This document shows positions 22,601 to 24,691 of a stretch of DNA of 24,691 bases, piece after piece. The translations under genes and the position numbers were made by a program. Source of the DNA: a virus; the IMG/VR virus record IMGVR_UViG_3300029448_000416, positions 1 through 24,691 of that record; one strand, written 5' to 3'. The notes under the pieces were generated by a model. It did not search any database. It had not been told where the DNA came from and worked only from the letters and a program-made list of their open reading frames with translations. How positions within the stretch are numbered: the stretch's first letter is position 1; every line of letters begins with the position of its first letter.

Positions 22601-23235
22601 ACCGATATGTTACCAAATTCTCGCTCTGTTGTAGCCATTCTCCCGAGGGACCCGGTTCTACCTAGCAGTCCAAACTGTCCAGCTCCTGCAAGTGCGGACT
22701 GTGTGGCTAACTGGGTATCTATGAACCCGGTATCAGTCATCGCCGTTGTCGAGGCGGTTAGATCGTTAAATGCCGGTCCCAAAACACTTATTTGTGCGCC
22801 CGGGCTAGGTCCGTACATTTGATCCGGGGCCGTTTCTAACCCTACAGCGTAATCCGGAAATGCATCGTTAAAATCATTGATACTCATCGACGAAGAGAAT
22901 ACATCGCCTATTGAATCTACGAGTGCCGAAGCAAAATTAGAGCCTGTTGCAGTAGAGGCGTCAATAGCCCTATCCCGCATATCCATGATTGCATCAGCGC
23001 GAGTTCTATCGAACGTAACTATCGTGCCATCGTCGTAAGTAACCGTCCTGTCACCCGTGCGGTCACCGCTACCTTCGTTACCACCACTGTAGGAACCTAC
23101 GTTACCCGGACCCCCGTCGTCTGGGCCTTCATCACCTTCCATGCCACCGTAGCCGAAATCACCTACAAAGCACCCGTGCAGGCTGACGTACCAGTCTTCA
23201 TTATGATTCCAACTATCAATCAGCCTTTTGTACAT
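19642..23235 (-). CDS. Large virion-associated protein with M23 metallopeptidase domain and Pro-Arg repeats
   Basis: This is a 1197-residue protein. ATG at 23235 shares a base with the portal stop (TAATG), with AGAAGG upstream. Residues 30-70 are Gly/Asp-rich; 100-340 are Ala/Gly-rich with mild hydrophobic helices. Residues 347-406 and 501-576 carry repeats such as DIPMPQARP and IPTPVARP. Residues 660-787 form an M23 (LytM-type) domain with zinc ligands H685 and D689 (HNGLD), H734 (YAHL) and H768 in GAHLHFE, so it looks active on peptide cross-links. The C-terminal part has GEDGGFVINAPAV, LVSEGEVYLPPEIAEEIG and INNRGKKKV, a module common in marine phages next to portals. The M23 stretch is distinctly AT-rich, suggesting later insertion. 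Whether it enters the virion is inference. Confidence 0.87.
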   Translation of the reverse strand: MYKRLIDSWNHNEDWYVSLHGCFVGDFGYGGMEGDEGPDDGGPGNVGSYSGGNEGSGDRTGDRTVTYDDGTIVTFDRTRADAIMDMRDRAIDASTATGSNFASALVDSIGDVFSSSMSINDFNDAFPDYAVGLETAPDQMYGPSPGAQISVLGPAFNDLTASTTAMTDTGFIDTQLATQSALAGAGQFGLLGRTGSLGRMATTEREFGNISVVDAARTAGSIANTVTGVMLGGLISPPVANALGGLTQTAMESQILGTEIDAKTAAQNALSSVVGGFAGPFVGGEIAQTVFNATGSIPGAVAGYVAADLGTRNLADIAAEQIVSQAVPAGALADSFTVPDMASETFDIPMPQARPSDIPTPQARPADISTPSTQPAGITTPQTSPVDMQIPQARPADIPMPQARPTITMTQERAQELAGQLRDAAENIPGPDYGISQPVSGLPTPNLAPPVSPDLATPVSPDFATPVSPDVAAVVGKYSGLGMAIDRNASTLVQNVAREVTPSVPTPRARPGEAIPTPFARPGDAPTPSTPTPVARPGEAIPTPVARPDVAFVPNADYTNMEADIGFGVPRPVARPAGEVVPPNTKVQANLDPETPVVPVTTPPNVTIPTPRKRPADKLPPVVVIPTKKEYESRLKKGALAYQNYEKVNSMNPGFPLANNLFTDKTLTSNFGYRKDPFTGKTKNHNGLDFAVQTGTDVFSMLDGVVIRTYTNNTGYGKDVMVQHDNGIVSLYAHLSNNSVVKEGDEVKKGDVIGISGNTGSSTGAHLHFEIRDISNAQLTNPVSAYFNDKATLKVDPAFMIGPKSVPIPAPRPTYASGGTVNRTGSNFINPRDMMRKTNDILIDVQLAQKFGMPVDSLTMSKLLKNRITGEGDDPLYFIKEGLTASERERMSRDLVTLKTVGDKVKSPEMKMALGGIIQRKMAEGGAIQDPTMVGQPETNETLSPDNVADDVPMKGEDGGFVINAPAVAQAGKMYIQELITEAMDSLRSKGNRIATKSGAKVDEDTVPLLVSEGEVYLPPEIAEEIGISRLEKINNRGKKKVAKLQKEAEEEKAPREGFVAAPAQGYARGGLVAYEPPEDWFWQEEDQSYRLPGGTEIKGPRPGDMVDRKVAKNVGKDVFFSVPMQPSIYGQGTSAAMNAIQYDEMRRMNATESLSSYEFGPRMVPNVGTAISDGYADMDYDSALDIYRDYTKRVYG

Positions 23236-24691
23236 TAGATACTACCTTCTTCAGGTCCACCAGTGTTTCCAGTAAAGCCAGCTTCCCCTGCAAGTGGAAC
23301 ATCTCCCGTTCCGATTGTGCCCGCACCACGGCCAGAATTGTCGACTCCCGGAGCTCCTTGAGGTACTCCACCATCCGGTCCCACTCCGGGTTGTTGACCA
23401 CCGGGGCCACCATTTGCGCCTGCTTCTTGTTGAGCATTTGCCATCATTCCTTTTAACATTTCTGCATAAATCTGCGCTTCACTAGCGTCGTTGACCAGAC
23501 TATCTGGATCAATATCCTGTGATATGGCCAATTCTCTCATCAAGTTAGGGATCTTGATGAACGGTGCGAGCATTGGGTTGGCAACCGTCTGTAAGAGTGC
23601 CGTGAGTCTCTGTGACCGCACTTCTTTTTGCATGATTGCGGCTGTGCCGCGTGGCTTGATCTCTAGGTCACCCTCGATCTCGGGAGATTCTTCATTGAAT
23701 TGCATATTCCACTGGAAATACGCTTCTCCGAGAGGCTTGAGTAACATGTCGTCGATGTTTTTTATTACCGTCTTCATAGACAGCGATGCGCCGCCCATGA
23801 GCATCGAAAGACCTGCCGCAGTACGTCCGGTACCAGTGACACCTGTTTGGCCGTGCATGATCGACGGAATGCCCGTCTCTTCGTCTGCCAACTGCCGACT
23901 GATCTGATACATCTGGATGTTCTCAGGTGCGGTGTTAGGAAACTTGAGTCCGTTGATAGCCGTACCTGTCACGCCGGACTGTCTACGGAAGATCTTACCC
24001 GGGAAGATGTCCATGTTCTGACCCGGTACGAGGCTTGCTTCGTCCACGTCAAACACGAGGTTGCCTGCGAGCGCCAAGTTATCGATGGCCATGCGGACGT
24101 GACCATTCATGAGCATCTGGGCATCTTCCATGTTTTCGGCTACGCCGACGCCCCAGAGCTGGTATGGGTTGATCTCAAATGGAAAGGCTTGATACGGGAT
24201 GCGAGCTGGTGTGAAGGGGTTGAGCACACAACGGATGACTTCTTGACCACATATCCACACGTTTACCTGAACTTGTTCGTAGTCGCTGATATCACGACCG
24301 ATATCCATCCCTACACTTCTTGCAAACTCAGCATCGAGTACCCCCCAATACTCTAATACTTCGTAGCGGTTCTCTTGATAGTACGGCTCAGTCTCATCTT
24401 CACGAATGGTATCTTCGTAGTACTTGTCTTCGTAGTTAGGTCCCTTGACTATCGCACGGGATATAGCCTCGGCATCAAAGTATGGACGTTGAATGAGTGC
24501 CCGTAACTGTTGACGATTCATGCGATGACGTTCTATAACGTACTCACAGTCATCGAGAGAGGTTGCGGAAGGATCAGGATGGAAATCCCAGACAGAAACA
24601 GATTCGACACGTGGAACTGTCTTTTCATACGGTGTATATACACGTTCGCCTGTCTCAGGGTCTTTGGACCATTTGTGAACTCTTTTGTAAA
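23235..24691 (-). CDS. Portal protein, C-terminal part (cut by window edge)
   Basis: The frame is open to the right edge, so the first residues are missing; about 485 codons are visible. An internal ATG at 24521 is not the start, because conserved sequence continues upstream of it (VPRVESVSVWDFHPDPSA, then LDDCEYVIERHR). P22-like portal features follow: RYEVLEYWGVLD, NPFTPARIPYQAFPFEINP, the GVGVAENMEDAQMLMNGHVR helix, and GIPSIMHGQTGVTGTGRTA. The last 65 residues are Gly/Pro-rich and likely flexible. It forms the dodecameric DNA channel at the head vertex. The terminase genes should lie beyond the right edge. Confidence 0.92.
   Translation of the reverse strand, partial: YKRVHKWSKDPETGERVYTPYEKTVPRVESVSVWDFHPDPSATSLDDCEYVIERHRMNRQQLRALIQRPYFDAEAISRAIVKGPNYEDKYYEDTIREDETEPYYQENRYEVLEYWGVLDAEFARSVGMDIGRDISDYEQVQVNVWICGQEVIRCVLNPFTPARIPYQAFPFEINPYQLWGVGVAENMEDAQMLMNGHVRMAIDNLALAGNLVFDVDEASLVPGQNMDIFPGKIFRRQSGVTGTAINGLKFPNTAPENIQMYQISRQLADEETGIPSIMHGQTGVTGTGRTAAGLSMLMGGASLSMKTVIKNIDDMLLKPLGEAYFQWNMQFNEESPEIEGDLEIKPRGTAAIMQKEVRSQRLTALLQTVANPMLAPFIKIPNLMRELAISQDIDPDSLVNDASEAQIYAEMLKGMMANAQQEAGANGGPGGQQPGVGPDGGVPQGAPGVDNSGRGAGTIGTGDVPLAGEAGFTGNTGGPEEGSI

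Noticed and set aside
24521-24521. ATG at 24521 as the portal start
   Set aside because: The frame continues to the window edge with portal-like sequence upstream, so the gene is truncated, not started here.

Overview
This window looks like the structural and lysis half of a tailed double-stranded DNA phage genome, probably a marine podovirus-like phage of a Gram-negative host. The evidence is a P22-type portal, an HK97-fold major capsid protein, a short-tail adaptor/nozzle pair, an Rz/Rz1-type spanin pair, and many small families that recur in marine phages. Every gene I support lies on the minus strand, so the transcriptional order runs from the right edge to the left edge. No terminase, polymerase, integrase, tRNA or CRISPR array is visible. 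Both edges cut genes: the portal on the right and an acidic protein on the left.

Head module (24691 to 17251): portal, a 1197-residue protein with Pro-Arg repeats and an intact M23 peptidase domain, an unusual repeat-bearing intergenic gap, scaffold, major capsid protein, and a small capsid-associated protein. It ends in a strong intrinsic terminator with a UUCG loop. Connector and small-protein module (17152 to 13248): a chain of small basic or beta-rich proteins (DUF6321-like, DUF5872-like and others), a repeat-rich protein, and the tail adaptor. Tail module (13246 to 8913): nozzle-like protein, S74 chaperone fibre, a glycine-rich probable adhesin, and a small acidic protein.

Accessory pair (8910 to 7416): an AT-rich asparagine-synthase-like PP-loop enzyme without a glutaminase domain, and a 2OG-Fe(II) prolyl-hydroxylase-like oxygenase. 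These are the best candidates for an undescribed modification system. Lysis cassette (7350 to 6095): preceded by a good sigma70-like promoter, it carries a holin-like membrane protein, a T7-lysozyme-type amidase with a C-terminal membrane anchor, and overlapping inner and outer spanins. Internal-virion-protein module (6089 to 1): a 22-residue-repeat helical protein, two unknown proteins, a 1112-residue protein ending in a GH19-like lysozyme domain, and the start of another acidic protein.

Genes are tightly packed, with many ATGA or TAATG junctions, which suggests translational coupling. The window encodes three different peptidoglycan hydrolases. Two are domains of large putative virion proteins and share Pro-x-Pro-x-x-Arg-Pro linker repeats; the third is the lysis amidase. 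No stretch over 300 bases lacks a gene; the longest gap is the 111-base one before the scaffold gene.
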